Below, in pieces: positions 42,824-52,588 of a DNA stretch of 64,000 bases. The notes under the pieces were generated by a model. That model was not told where the DNA came from and did not search any database. It worked only from the letters and a program-made list of their open reading frames with translations. Each line of letters begins with the position of its first letter. Position 1 is the first letter of the stretch. This DNA comes from DATMER01 sp040349255 (GTDB lineage: Bacteria; Acidobacteriota; Thermoanaerobaculia; Multivoradales; UBA5704), in contig JBEQUE010000123.1 of NCBI GenBank assembly GCA_040349255.1, positions 1 to 64,000 on the forward strand, given 5' to 3'. The translations under genes and the position numbers were made by a program.

Positions 42824-43953
42824 CAGCGCACCCCTCCGAGGTTCTCCATGCGGTCGGCGATCTCCGCCACGGCGCCGGGCCTGGAGAGCGAGCGCGCGGC
42901 CTTGCCCATGCCGGCCAGCCGGCCGGCCGCGTCCTCTCCGGCCAGCAGGTCGAGGAGCACGTCGCCCAGCCGGCCGGCGTCGACCTGGTCGGCGGTGAGC
43001 AGCTCGGCGGCGGCGGCGGCGGCGATCACGCGCGCGTTGTCCACCTGGTGGCCGAGAGAGATCGAGAGCGGCAGCAGCACCGACGGCCGGCCCGCGGCGC
43101 AGATCTCGGCCAGCGTGATGGCGCCGGCGCGCGAGACCAGCAGGTGGCTCCAGGCCATGGCGCCGGCCACGTCCTCCAGGAACGGCACGACCTGGACCTG
43201 CGGCTCGCCGAGCCCAGCCTTGACGTAGGCGTCACGGGCCTCGTCCACATTGCGGTGGCCGGCCTGGTGAACGATGCGGGTCTCCGGCAGCCGCTCCAGC
43301 AGGCGCTTCGCCGCCGCGGGCATGGCCTCGTTGATCTGCTTCGCGCCCTGGCTGCCGCCGAGGACGAGAAGGTGCGGCGGATCGAGAGGCGGCAGGTCGG
43401 CCGGCACGTTCGCGAACGCGGCGCGCACGGGCACGCCGGTCACCCAGGCCGGGCACTTGAGGTCGTGCGCGGTCTCCGGATAGCCGATCGCGGCGCCCGA
43501 GGCGAAGCGCGAGAGCCAGCGGTTCGCCACCCCGGCACGGGCGTTCGGCTCGAGGAGCAGGACCGGCCGGCGGGCCAGGCGCGCGCCGGCCACGCCCGGC
43601 GCCGAGGCGTATCCGCCGGTGCCGAGCACGACGTCCACCCCGAGCTCGCGGATCAGGCGGGCGGCGGCGCGGCCGGACGACGCCACGGTCGCGAGAGCCT
43701 GGACCTTGCCGGCGAGACCGCGGCCGACGAGCGGCCGGGCTGGCAGCGGATGGAACGGGATCCCGCGCTCCGGCACGAGGCGCGCCTCCAGCCCGTCCGC
43801 GGCGCCGGCGAAGCTCACTCGCCACCCCCGGCGCCCGAGCTCTTCCGCCACCGCCAGAGCGGGGAAGATGTGACCACCCGTCCCGCCGCCAGCCAGGAGC
43901 GCATGAAGCGTGGGTGTCTCCGTCGTCCGTGCCATCGCATCTTCCCGGGTCAT
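42823..43953 (-). CDS. murG: UDP-GlcNAc:lipid I GlcNAc transferase
   Basis: MurG converts lipid I to lipid II on the inner face of the membrane. The 376-residue protein has the glycine loop LLAGGGTGGHIFPALAVAEEL near its start and LVLGGSQGAKQINEAMP. The UDP-binding SRAGAITLAEICAAGRP segment is in the C-terminal domain. I prefer the ATG at 43953, because it overlaps the ftsW stop as ATGA; the ATG at 43935, just before MARTTET, is an alternative. Confidence 0.95.
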
Positions 43954-45035
43954 CCGTGCTGGGAGAGGTTGAGCAGCACACCGCACGCGCAGAGCGTCAC
44001 CACCAGGGAGGAGCCGCCGTACGAGATGAACGGCAGCGGGATGCCCTTGGTGGGAAACAGCGCGATGGTGACGCTGACGTTGATGAGCGCCTGCATGACG
44101 AGGACGCCGGTGAGGCCCCAGCCGAGATAGCGGCCGAACGTGTCGGGCGCCTTCGCGCCCGCCGCCATGCCGCGCCAGGCGAGCACCGCGAACGCGGCGA
44201 CCAGCGCGAGCGCGCCGATCATGCCCAGCTCCTCGGCGACGATCGAATAGATGAAGTCCGACTCCGGGTGCGGCAGGAAGTAGAGCTTCTGCACGCTCTT
44301 GCCCGCGCCGAGCCCGAACACCCCGCCCGAGCCCACGGCGATGAGCGACTGGAGCGCCTGGAAGCCGCTGCCGAGCGGGTCCTTCTCGGGGTCGAGGAAG
44401 GTGAAGAGGCGCTCGCGACGGTAGGGCTCCATCAGGATCATCGCGATCAGGAGCGGCGGCACCGCGGCCAGCGCGGCGAGGATGAAGCGCCAGGACAGGC
44501 CGGCCAGGAAGACCATCAGGAACGCGGTGCCACAGAGGAGCACGGCCGTGCCCATGTCCGGCTCGACCAGGATGAGCGTCGCGAGCAGGCCGGTGAACAG
44601 GCCGGCCGGCACCAGGAACGACGCCTGGTTGACCTGCTCCTCCTTCTTCTCGATCAGATAGGCCAGGAACGGGATCAGCGCGAGCTTCGCGAACTCGGAC
44701 GGCTGCACCGACATCCCCGACATGTAGAACCAGCGGTGGGTGGCGTTGCGCTGCGGCGCGAACAGGACAGCGATCAGGACCACCAGGATGCCGAGGAGCA
44801 GCGAGTAGATCACGGCCGGCCGGCGCAGGACCCGGTAGTCGAGGAGCATGAGCCAGACCATCAGCACCAGCCCGAGGCCGGCGGCCACGGCCTGCTTGAC
44901 CAGGAACGGGTTGAAGGCCATGGAGTGGCCGCCCGCGAGCGCGGCGCTCGCCGAGTAGACCATCACCAGGCCGAACGCCAGCAGCAGGGCCACGGCCGTG
45001 AAGAGCACCTTGTCAAACGCCAGCTTCTTCGCCAT
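43950..45035 (-). CDS. ftsW: SEDS peptidoglycan polymerase FtsW
   Basis: FtsW is the septal glycosyltransferase that polymerises lipid II together with FtsI. The 361-residue protein has about ten membrane helices. The conserved SVQPSEFAKLALIPFLAYL loop and the C-terminal FISYGGSSLVVTLCACGVL are visible. It overlaps murD by 23 nt at its start and murG by 4 nt at its end. That is the usual position in dcw clusters. Confidence 0.96.
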   Translation of the reverse strand: MAKKLAFDKVLFTAVALLLAFGLVMVYSASAALAGGHSMAFNPFLVKQAVAAGLGLVLMVWLMLLDYRVLRRPAVIYSLLLGILVVLIAVLFAPQRNATHRWFYMSGMSVQPSEFAKLALIPFLAYLIEKKEEQVNQASFLVPAGLFTGLLATLILVEPDMGTAVLLCGTAFLMVFLAGLSWRFILAALAAVPPLLIAMILMEPYRRERLFTFLDPEKDPLGSGFQALQSLIAVGSGGVFGLGAGKSVQKLYFLPHPESDFIYSIVAEELGMIGALALVAAFAVLAWRGMAAGAKAPDTFGRYLGWGLTGVLVMQALINVSVTIALFPTKGIPLPFISYGGSSLVVTLCACGVLLNLSQHG

Positions 45036-46428
45036 GCGGCCCTCCTTCTTCCTGGATCAACCGCTTGCGGACGAGGTCCTGGAAGACCTGGCCGCGATGG
45101 ACGAAGTTCCTGAACTGGTCGAAGCTCGCGCAGGCCGGCGAGAGCACCACGGACTCCCCGACCTGCGCGGAGGCCGCGGCGGAGGCCACGGCGCGGTCCA
45201 TCGTGCCGGAGCGCTCCAGCTCGACCACACCCTGGAGCACCGCCTCGAAATCGCCGGCCGCCTCGCCGATCAGGTAGGCGCGGCGGACCTTCTCGCGGAT
45301 CAGGGGAACGAGCGAGGCGAGGTCCGCGCCCTTGTTCCGGCCGCCCAGGATCAGGTGGACGGAGCCGGCGTCGAAGCCTTCGAGCGACTTCGCGGTGGCG
45401 CCCGGGTTCGTGCCCTTGGAGTCGTCGTACCAGACCACGCCATCGCGCTCGCCGACCCGCTCCAGCCGGTGCGGCAGGCCCTTGAACCCGGCGAGCCCGG
45501 CGCGCAGCTCGGCCGGCTCGGCGCCGATCGCCCGCGCGAGCAGCGCCGCGGCCATGGCGTTCTCCAGGTTGTGGACGCCCGCGAGCGGCACGTCCGAGGC
45601 GTGGAACAGATCCACGTCCGGCTCGCCCGGCGTGACCTCGACCACCCGGCCGTTGTTGGAGTAACAACCGTCCTCGACCCGGCCGCGGCGCGAGAAGTAC
45701 CGCTTGCGCGCCTGGGTCTCGACGTTCCCGGCCTCCGGATCGTCGGCGTTGAGCACGGCGATGCCGTTGTCGTCCTGGTTCAGGAAGAGCCGCTTCTTGG
45801 ACGCTCCATAGGCGGCCATCGAGCCGTAGCGGTCGAGGTGGTCCTCCGAGAGATTGAGCAGCGCCGCGGCGCGCGGCTTGAGCGTGACGATGCCGTCGAT
45901 CTGGAAGCTCGACAGCTCGACCACGAACACGCGCCCGGGCGGGCCGTCGATCTTGCCCACCAGCGGCTCGCCGATGTTGCCGCAGACCTCCACCTTGTGG
46001 CCCGCGGCGCGCAGCATGGCGCCGGTCAGAGCGGTCGTCGTGCTCTTGCCGTTGCTGCCGGTGATGCCGACGACCGGACCGTTCAGGAACGGCGCGGCCA
46101 GCTCGACCTCGGCGATGACGGGAACGCCGCGGTGCCGGGCGTCCTCCAGGAGCGGCCGGTCCATGGGCACGCCGGGCGAGACGATCACCGCGTCGAAGCT
46201 CCCCGAGGACCGCGGCAGCTCCTGCGGCTCGGCCCCGCTCAGGATCTCGAGCTTCGCCTTCTCGGACGCGGCGGCTTCCAGGTCGGACACGTCGATCCCG
46301 GGCTTGGCGTCCACCGCCACCACGGACACACCGCGGGAGAGCAGCATGAGCGTGGCCGCGCGGCCGGACAGGCCGAGCCCGTAGACCAGCACCCGCTCGA
46401 AGCGGCCGTTGCCCCAGGGGACTCTCAT
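45013..46428 (-). CDS. murD: UDP-N-acetylmuramoyl-L-alanine-D-glutamate ligase
   Basis: MurD adds D-Glu to UDP-MurNAc-L-Ala. The 471-residue protein begins with a Rossmann motif (VLVYGLGLSGRAATLML). The ATP loop GITGSNGKSTTTALTGAML follows, then LSSFQIDGI and NLSEDHLDRYGSM. The C-terminal domain has VWYDDSKGTNPGATAKSLE, typical for MurD. The ATG overlaps the mraY stop by 4 nt. Confidence 0.97.
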   Translation of the reverse strand: MRVPWGNGRFERVLVYGLGLSGRAATLMLLSRGVSVVAVDAKPGIDVSDLEAAASEKAKLEILSGAEPQELPRSSGSFDAVIVSPGVPMDRPLLEDARHRGVPVIAEVELAAPFLNGPVVGITGSNGKSTTTALTGAMLRAAGHKVEVCGNIGEPLVGKIDGPPGRVFVVELSSFQIDGIVTLKPRAAALLNLSEDHLDRYGSMAAYGASKKRLFLNQDDNGIAVLNADDPEAGNVETQARKRYFSRRGRVEDGCYSNNGRVVEVTPGEPDVDLFHASDVPLAGVHNLENAMAAALLARAIGAEPAELRAGLAGFKGLPHRLERVGERDGVVWYDDSKGTNPGATAKSLEGFDAGSVHLILGGRNKGADLASLVPLIREKVRRAYLIGEAAGDFEAVLQGVVELERSGTMDRAVASAAASAQVGESVVLSPACASFDQFRNFVHRGQVFQDLVRKRLIQEEGGPHGEEAGV

Positions 46429-47501
46429 CTTAGTTTGAGGGTCGAGAGCGAGAGCAGGGCGAAGAGGATCGACAGGATCCAGAACCTGGCGATCACCTTG
46501 GGCTCGGCCCAGCCGCTCAGCTCGAAGTGGTGGTGGAGCGGCGACATGCGGAACACCCGCTTGCCGCGCAGCTTGAACGAGGCCACCTGGATGATGACCG
46601 AGAGCGCCTCCATGACGAACACGCCGCCGACCAGCACCAGCAGGATCTCCTGCTTGGCGAGCACCGCCACGCTGCCGATGCCCGCGCCGAGCGCGAGCGA
46701 CCCGACATCGCCCATGAAGACCTCGGCCGGGTGCGCGTTGAACCAGAGGAAGCCGAGGCCGGCGCCGACCAGCGCGCCGCAGAAGACCGACACCTCGCCG
46801 AGGCCCGGCACATGGGAGATCTGGAGATACCCCGCGATCACCCGGTTGCCGGCCACATACGTGAAGACCGCGTAGGTGGCCGCGGCCACCGAGGTCGTTC
46901 CGATCGCCAGGCCGTCGAGCCCGTCGGTCAGGTTGACCGCGTTCGAGGCGCCGACCAGCACGACCACGACGAACGGGATGTAAAGGATTCCCAGATCGAT
47001 CACCAGCCGCTTCAGGAACGGGAACGTGAGCTGCGAATCAAAACTCGGCAGAACAAACAAGGCGAGGCCCATGAGAGCGCCCGCCAGGATCTGGAGCCCC
47101 ATCTTCGAGCGCGCCGTCAGGCCCAGGCTGCGCCGCTTGCGGACCTTGATGTAGTCGTCGGCGAAGCCGATCGCGCCGAACGCGGCGGTGACCCCGACGA
47201 CGATCCAGACGTAGACGTTCGCCAGGTTGCCCCAGAGGAGCGTGGCACCCAGGCAGGCGAACAGGATCAGGATGCCGCCCATGGTCGGCGTCCCGGCCTT
47301 GACCTGGTGGGCCTGCGGGCCGACGTCGCGGATGTTCTGGCCGACCGACAGGGCGCGCAGCCGGCGGATGAACCAAGGTCCGAGCAGCCACGAGAGCAGC
47401 AGGGCCGTGACGATCGCCGCGGCGACCCGGAACGTGATGTAACGGAACACGTTGAACGCGGGGATCAGGTCCCGGAGCGGGTAGAGCAGGTGGTAGAGCA
47501 T
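46425..47501 (-). CDS. mraY: Phospho-MurNAc-pentapeptide translocase
   Basis: MraY transfers phospho-MurNAc-pentapeptide to undecaprenyl phosphate, forming lipid I in the inner membrane. The 358-residue protein has about ten membrane helices. Conserved sites are FADDYIKVRKRR with the Asp pair, NAVNLTDGLDGLA and the MSPLHHHFELSG motif. The ATG shares one base with the murF stop (TGATG), and the 3' end overlaps murD. The frame is open well upstream, but that part is a shadow of murF. Confidence 0.97.
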   Translation of the reverse strand: MLYHLLYPLRDLIPAFNVFRYITFRVAAAIVTALLLSWLLGPWFIRRLRALSVGQNIRDVGPQAHQVKAGTPTMGGILILFACLGATLLWGNLANVYVWIVVGVTAAFGAIGFADDYIKVRKRRSLGLTARSKMGLQILAGALMGLALFVLPSFDSQLTFPFLKRLVIDLGILYIPFVVVVLVGASNAVNLTDGLDGLAIGTTSVAAATYAVFTYVAGNRVIAGYLQISHVPGLGEVSVFCGALVGAGLGFLWFNAHPAEVFMGDVGSLALGAGIGSVAVLAKQEILLVLVGGVFVMEALSVIIQVASFKLRGKRVFRMSPLHHHFELSGWAEPKVIARFWILSILFALLSLSTLKLR

Positions 47502-48892
47502 CAGTGGGCCTCCTCCCCACTCCCGGGCAGCAAGCCGCGGACCACCGCGTCGAGGCCGACCCCGCGCGATGCCTTCACCAGCACCAGGTCCCCGAGCCGG
47601 ACCTCCTTCGCCGCCCAGTCCGCGGCCGCCGCGGCGTCGGCCACCCAGTGCGCTTCGGCGCCCGCGGCCCGCGCGCCGGCGGTCAGCTCGCGCGACAGCT
47701 CGCCCACGCCGAGCACCGGCGAGAAGCCGAGCCGGGCCGCCAGCTCGCCGGACTCGCGATGGAACCGCGGCCCCTCCGGTCCCAGCTCGCGCATGTCGCC
47801 CAGCACCGCCACCCGCCGCCGGCCGTGGCCCACCGGCAGCCGCGCCGCGGACTCCAGGGCCTTCGCCAGCGCGGCCGGGTTCGAGTTGTAGGAGTCGTCC
47901 ACCACCGTGAAGCTCCCGCGGTGCACCACGCCGCGCATCGAGGCCGGCCTGACCTCGCGCACCGACTCGGCGATCTCCTCCAGGGTCATTCCCAGAACCC
48001 AGGCGCAAGTGGCCGCGGCCAGGCAGTTCTCGGCGTTGTAGAGGCCGTGGAGAGGCAGCTCGAAGGGCACGGCCTCGTTCCGGGCCCGCAGCTTGAAGCG
48101 GCTGCCGATCCCTTCCGGTCCGGGCTCGAGGTCGGTCAGCCGCACGTCCACGGCCTGCGATTCCACCCCGTACCAGACGAGGTTGTTTCCATGCCGCCGG
48201 GCGATCCGCGCCACCTCCGGATCGTCCGCGTTGGCGATCACCGGGCCGTCGGGCGCGAGGCCGGCGAGCAGCTCGGACTTGGCCTCGGCGATGTCGCTCA
48301 CGCTGGCGAAGAACTCCAGGTGGACCGGCCGCACCACCGTGAACACGGCCGCGTCGGGCCGGCCCAGGAGGCTCAGCTCGCGCAGCTCGCCCGCGGAGGA
48401 CATGCCCATCTCGGCCACCATCCACTCGGTGCCGTCCGGCACGTTGAGCAGGCAGAGCGGGTAGCCGATCAGGTTGTTGAAGTTCCCGATCGTCTTCGAG
48501 ATGCGGAAGCGCGCGCCGAGCATGGCCGCGAGCAGCTCCTTGGTCGTGGTCTTGCCCATGGAGCCGGTGATTCCGACGAGCTTCTGCGGCACGCCCGAGG
48601 CGCGCACGTGGCGGGCGAGGTCCTGGAGCGCCTTGAGCGTGTCGTCCACGCGGATCACGGCGGTGTCCGCCTGTACATCCTCCTGGACCACGACCGCGCC
48701 GGCACCCCGGGCCGCGGCGGTGCCGACGAAGCGATGGCCGTCCGTGCGGGTGCCGGGCAGGGCGAAGAAGATCTCGCCTCCCTCGACCTTCCGGGAGTCG
48801 ATGGCCGCGCCGGCGCACTCCGACCGGGGATCGCCCGAGACGACCCGGCCGCCCGTGGCGCGCGCGATCTCCTCGACGGTCAGCCGTGCCAA
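47501..48892 (-). CDS. murF: UDP-MurNAc-tripeptide-D-Ala-D-Ala ligase
   Basis: MurF adds D-Ala-D-Ala to the UDP-MurNAc tripeptide. The 463-residue protein has the N-terminal MurF domain (RVVSGDPRSECAGAAIDSRK). The ATP loop GITGSMGKTTTKELLAAML and the VVDDSYNSNPAALAKALE motif follow. The start codon is TTG and overlaps the murE end by 13 nt, so translation probably relies on coupling. Confidence 0.96.
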   Translation of the reverse strand: MARLTVEEIARATGGRVVSGDPRSECAGAAIDSRKVEGGEIFFALPGTRTDGHRFVGTAAARGAGAVVVQEDVQADTAVIRVDDTLKALQDLARHVRASGVPQKLVGITGSMGKTTTKELLAAMLGARFRISKTIGNFNNLIGYPLCLLNVPDGTEWMVAEMGMSSAGELRELSLLGRPDAAVFTVVRPVHLEFFASVSDIAEAKSELLAGLAPDGPVIANADDPEVARIARRHGNNLVWYGVESQAVDVRLTDLEPGPEGIGSRFKLRARNEAVPFELPLHGLYNAENCLAAATCAWVLGMTLEEIAESVREVRPASMRGVVHRGSFTVVDDSYNSNPAALAKALESAARLPVGHGRRRVAVLGDMRELGPEGPRFHRESGELAARLGFSPVLGVGELSRELTAGARAAGAEAHWVADAAAAADWAAKEVRLGDLVLVKASRGVGLDAVVRGLLPGSGEEAH

Positions 48893-50343
48893 AGCCGTTC
48901 CTCCAGGGCCTTCTCGATCTCCTCGAAGTCGGAAAACGGGAGCTTCCGGTCGCCGACGATCTGCTCCCTTTCGTGTCCCTTGCCCGCCACCAGCACGGCC
49001 CAGCCCGGGCCGGCGGAGGCGATGGCCTCGCGGATCGCCTCGCGGCGGTCGGGCACCAGCCGGTAACGGCCGTTCCCGCTCGCCTTCACGCCCTCCTCGA
49101 TGGCGGCGAGGATCGCGAGCGGGTCCTCGCTGCGCGGGTTGTCCGAGGTGAGGATGGGCAGCTCGGAGAGCTCGCCCACCACCCGGCCCATGAGCGGACG
49201 CTTGCCTCGATCGCGGTCGCCGCCGCAGCCGAAGACCACCGCGACCTTCCCCTCCCTGGCGATCTCGCGCACCGAGCGCAAGGCCGCGTCGAGCGCCGCG
49301 TCGGTGTGCGCGTAGTCGACGAACACCGGGAACGGCTGGCCGCGATCCACCGGCTCCAGCCGGCCCGGCACCGGCCGCTGCGCCGAGAGCGCCGCTGCGA
49401 TCGCGCCATGGGGCACACCCAGCGCCTCGGCCACGGCCGCTGCCGCGAGCAGGTTCAGCAGGTTGTAGCGGCCGAGCAGCGCGGTCGAGAACGGCAGATC
49501 GCCGCGCGGAGTCACAAGGACGCCGCGGGTGCCGGTCGCAGTCATCTCCACATCGCGCGCCCGGACGTCACCGCCCTCGCCAAACGTCAACGCGTCCGGG
49601 ATCTCCGCGGCGAGCCGCTTCCCGTATTCGTCCTCGACGTTGACCACCGCCCGGCCGCCCGGCTTGAGCATGCCGAAGAGCCGGCGCTTGGCCTGGAAGT
49701 AGCTCTCCATGTCCGGGTGGTAGTCCAGGTGGTCGCGGGTCAGGTTCGTGAACACCGCCGCGTCGAACGCGGCGCCCGCGACCCGGCCCATCTCCAGGGC
49801 GTGCGAGGAGACCTCCATGGCCACGGCCCGCGCGCCGGCGTCGCGCATCCGGCGCAGCGTCCGGAACAGGTCCGAGGCCTCGGGCGTGGTGTGGCCGCCC
49901 GGGAACGTCCGGTCGCCGAAGCGGTAGCCGAGCGTGCCGATGAACCCCGCCGGCAGGTCCGCCGCGTCGAGGATCGCCGAGATCACCGTCGCCGTCGTGG
50001 ACTTGCCGTTCGTCCCCGTGACGCCGACCAGGACCAGCTCCCGGTCCGGATGGCCGTAGACCGCGGCCGAGAGCGGGCCCAGGACCGCGCGCGGGTCGGT
50101 GACAGGTAGCCAGGGCACGGTGAGGCCGGCGGGCGCCGGGTTCGGACCGGCAACCGCCACGGCGCCGCGCTCGACCGCGGCCGGAGCGAAGGCGCGGCCG
50201 TCGAAGCGCTGGCCGACCAGCGCCACGAAGAGGTCCCCCGGCTCGACCGTGCGCGAGTCGTGGGCCACGCCGGTGATCTCCGGATCGGAAGGCAGGGGCG
50301 CCCTCATCGCCGGCACCTTCTCCATCACCTCAGAAAGGCGCAT
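48880..50343 (-). CDS. murE: UDP-MurNAc-L-Ala-D-Glu:meso-DAP ligase
   Basis: MurE adds the third stem residue. The 487-residue protein has the ATP loop GVTGTNGKSTTATVISAI. The substrate-selecting DNPR motif (TSDNPRSEDPLAIL) is the form that binds meso-diaminopimelate rather than lysine, so the cell wall is predicted to be DAP-type. The ATG lies 14 nt inside the end of ftsI. The C-terminal domain is complete. Confidence 0.96.
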   Translation of the reverse strand: MRLSEVMEKVPAMRAPLPSDPEITGVAHDSRTVEPGDLFVALVGQRFDGRAFAPAAVERGAVAVAGPNPAPAGLTVPWLPVTDPRAVLGPLSAAVYGHPDRELVLVGVTGTNGKSTTATVISAILDAADLPAGFIGTLGYRFGDRTFPGGHTTPEASDLFRTLRRMRDAGARAVAMEVSSHALEMGRVAGAAFDAAVFTNLTRDHLDYHPDMESYFQAKRRLFGMLKPGGRAVVNVEDEYGKRLAAEIPDALTFGEGGDVRARDVEMTATGTRGVLVTPRGDLPFSTALLGRYNLLNLLAAAAVAEALGVPHGAIAAALSAQRPVPGRLEPVDRGQPFPVFVDYAHTDAALDAALRSVREIAREGKVAVVFGCGGDRDRGKRPLMGRVVGELSELPILTSDNPRSEDPLAILAAIEEGVKASGNGRYRLVPDRREAIREAIASAGPGWAVLVAGKGHEREQIVGDRKLPFSDFEEIEKALEERLWHG

Positions 50344-52243
50344 GAGAGCGACCTCCTGGAGACGTGGGAGATGCGCTCTCGCGAACCGGCTCGGCCTCGG
50401 CCTGCCCTGTCGTCGCCGCAGGCGGATCGCCGGGCGGCGGCAGGTCCTCGAAATCCCCTTCGTTCAGGACCGGCGGAATCGGCGATATCGCGGCGGTGGC
50501 CGGCGGAAGCCCGGCGCTCGCAAGGACGGCCTGGCCCGGCCAGGCGCCGGGCCGCTCGCGCTCCGGCCGGATGCCCAGGTAGAGCATCACCTGCCGCGCG
50601 ATCGCTCCGAAGACCGGCGCCGCCACCTGTCCGCCGTGGTACTCGAAACCCTTGGGCTCGGCGACCGCCACCAGGCCGACGATCTCCGGCCGGTCGGCCG
50701 GCGCGAAGCCGACGAAGCTCGGCAGGTAGCCGTTGCGCGAGTAGCCGCCGGCCACCGGGATCTGCGCGGTGCCGGTCTTGCCTGCCACCCGATAGCCGTC
50801 CACCCCGGCGCCGCGACCGGTGCCGTCGGTAACCACGCCTTCGAGGAGCCGCGTCAGCTCGCGGGCGGTGGCCGGATCGATCGGATGCCCGACCACCGGC
50901 CCCCCGGAGAGACCGGCGAAGCTCGCCTGGACCATGTCGCCGCGGCCCACGCCCGCCACCACGTGCGGCCGCAGCAGGGTGCCGCCGTTCGCCACCGCCG
51001 TCACCGCCGTGACGAGCTGGAGCGGCGTGACCGAGACCCCCTGCCCGAACGAGATGTAGGCCTTGCCGCGCAGACCCCAGCGCTCCATCGGATGGAGGAT
51101 GCCGGAGCCTTCGCCGGGCAGGTCGATGCCGGTCGGGCGGCCGAAGCCGAGGCCCTGGATCGTCGTGTAGAGCCGCTGGTCGCCGATCTTGAGCGCGGCC
51201 TTGATCACGCCGACGTTGCTCGACTTGGCGAGCACCTCGGCGAACGTCAGGCGGCCGAACGGCTTGTGGTCGCGGATGCGCTTGCCATAGACCACGACGC
51301 CGCCCATCTCGCAGTCGAAGACGTCGGCGGCGTGGACCATCCCCGAGCCGAGCGCCGCCGCGGCGGTGACGATCTTGAAGGTCGAGCCCGGCTCGTAGAC
51401 GTCCATGATCGCGCGGTTGCGCCAGCGGGCCGAGCCGTAGCGGCCGAACTCGTTGGGATCGAACCCGGGATAGGACGCCATGGCCAGCACGCCGCCGGTG
51501 CGAGGATCGAGGAACACGGCGATGCCGCGGCTCGCGCCGTGCTCCTGCACCGCCTTCTCCAGCTCGCGCTCCACGATGTGCTGGATGGCCGCGTCGAGCG
51601 TGAGATGGAGGTCCTGGCCGGGCTCGGCCTCGGCGAACGACAGCCCCGGCGCCATGACGGTGCCCTGCCGCGCGTCGCGCAGCACGGTGCGGACGCCGGG
51701 CTTGCCGGCCACCTTCTTCTCATAGAGCTGCTCGATGCCGGCCAGCCCGTGGTTGTCGGTGCCCACATAGCCGAGCACCTGCGCGGCCAGCTCGCGCATC
51801 GGGTAGTAGCGCTTGCTCTCCGGCACGAAGTGGATGCCCTCGAGCTTCAGGGCCTTGACGGCCTCGGCCACGGGCGGGTCGAGCTTGCGCGCCACCCAGA
51901 CGAACTCGCGGTCGGAGGAGAGGATGCGGACGAGCTTCTTCACGTCGAGGCCGGGCACGGCCCGGGCGAGCTTCGCGGCGGCCGCCGCGGGGTCCTCGAT
52001 CTCCGGCGGCACCGCGTAGGCCGAGTCGACCTGCACCGAGACGGCCAGCTCGCGGCCGCGGGCGTCGTAGATCGTGCCGCGCGGCGGATCGAGCTTGATC
52101 ACGCGCTGCTGCTGGCGGGCGGCCTTGCCCGTGTAGTGCTCGTGGCGCATCACCTGGAGCTGGTACAGCCGGCCGGTGATGGCCAGGATCCAGATCGCGC
52201 CGATCGCGGCGGCGATGCGGAGGCGGGGGAAGCGCACCTTCAC
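50330..52243 (-). CDS. ftsI: Septal transpeptidase FtsI (class B PBP)
   Basis: FtsI (PBP3) cross-links septal peptidoglycan. The 637-residue protein has a short cytoplasmic start and one membrane helix (about 8-27). A pedestal domain and a transpeptidase domain follow, with SXXK in PGSTFKIVTA, SXN in AKSSNVGVIK and KTG in VAGKTGTAQIP. No PASTA domain is visible; the C-terminus is Pro/Gly-rich and variable. The GTG start overlaps the ftsL stop by 4 nt (GTGA). Confidence 0.96.
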   Translation of the reverse strand: MKVRFPRLRIAAAIGAIWILAITGRLYQLQVMRHEHYTGKAARQQQRVIKLDPPRGTIYDARGRELAVSVQVDSAYAVPPEIEDPAAAAAKLARAVPGLDVKKLVRILSSDREFVWVARKLDPPVAEAVKALKLEGIHFVPESKRYYPMRELAAQVLGYVGTDNHGLAGIEQLYEKKVAGKPGVRTVLRDARQGTVMAPGLSFAEAEPGQDLHLTLDAAIQHIVERELEKAVQEHGASRGIAVFLDPRTGGVLAMASYPGFDPNEFGRYGSARWRNRAIMDVYEPGSTFKIVTAAAALGSGMVHAADVFDCEMGGVVVYGKRIRDHKPFGRLTFAEVLAKSSNVGVIKAALKIGDQRLYTTIQGLGFGRPTGIDLPGEGSGILHPMERWGLRGKAYISFGQGVSVTPLQLVTAVTAVANGGTLLRPHVVAGVGRGDMVQASFAGLSGGPVVGHPIDPATARELTRLLEGVVTDGTGRGAGVDGYRVAGKTGTAQIPVAGGYSRNGYLPSFVGFAPADRPEIVGLVAVAEPKGFEYHGGQVAAPVFGAIARQVMLYLGIRPERERPGAWPGQAVLASAGLPPATAAISPIPPVLNEGDFEDLPPPGDPPAATTGQAEAEPVRESASPTSPGGRSHAPF

Positions 52244-52584
52244 GGCAGCTCCTCCCAGAACACGACCTGCTCCAGCGTGGGCGGCTGCATGCCGAGCTCT
52301 TCGACGGCGCGGGTCTCAACCTGGGACGGGCTCGCCAGGTAGGCGGCCTCCAGGCGGAGCTGGCGCTCCTTGCGGGTCAGCTCGGCGTGCTCGCGCTCCA
52401 GCTCGTCGATGTGGTAACCCGTGCTCAGCACCTGCAGGTGGATGCCGATGTAGGCCACGAGCCCGCCGCCCAGGCCGAACACGACCAGCAGCACGAGACC
52501 CAGCTCGCGCGTGCGGCGGCGGTCCCGCTCGCGCACGAGATAGGTGTTGGCCACCGGCCGCCGCAGGGCGTAGGCGTTCCGCAA
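52240..52584 (-). CDS. ftsL: Cell-division protein FtsL
   Basis: The 114-residue bitopic protein has a basic cytoplasmic N-terminus, one membrane helix at about 27-50 (LGLVLLVVFGLGGGLVAYIG) and a periplasmic leucine-zipper-like coiled coil (HIDELEREHAELTRKERQLRLEA). Size and position between rsmH and ftsI identify FtsL, although sequence conservation in the family is low. The start codon is TTG with GGAGG about 10 nt upstream. An internal GTG start (12 codons in) cannot be excluded. Confidence 0.88.
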   Translation of the reverse strand: MRNAYALRRPVANTYLVRERDRRRTRELGLVLLVVFGLGGGLVAYIGIHLQVLSTGYHIDELEREHAELTRKERQLRLEAAYLASPSQVETRAVEELGMQPPTLEQVVFWEELP

Positions 52585-52588
52585 GAGG

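Noticed and set aside
46425..48818. A 797-codon frame that would fuse mraY to upstream sequence
   Set aside because: Only the last 358 residues are MraY. The upstream part is an out-of-frame copy of murF, and the ATG at 47501 fits the gene junction.
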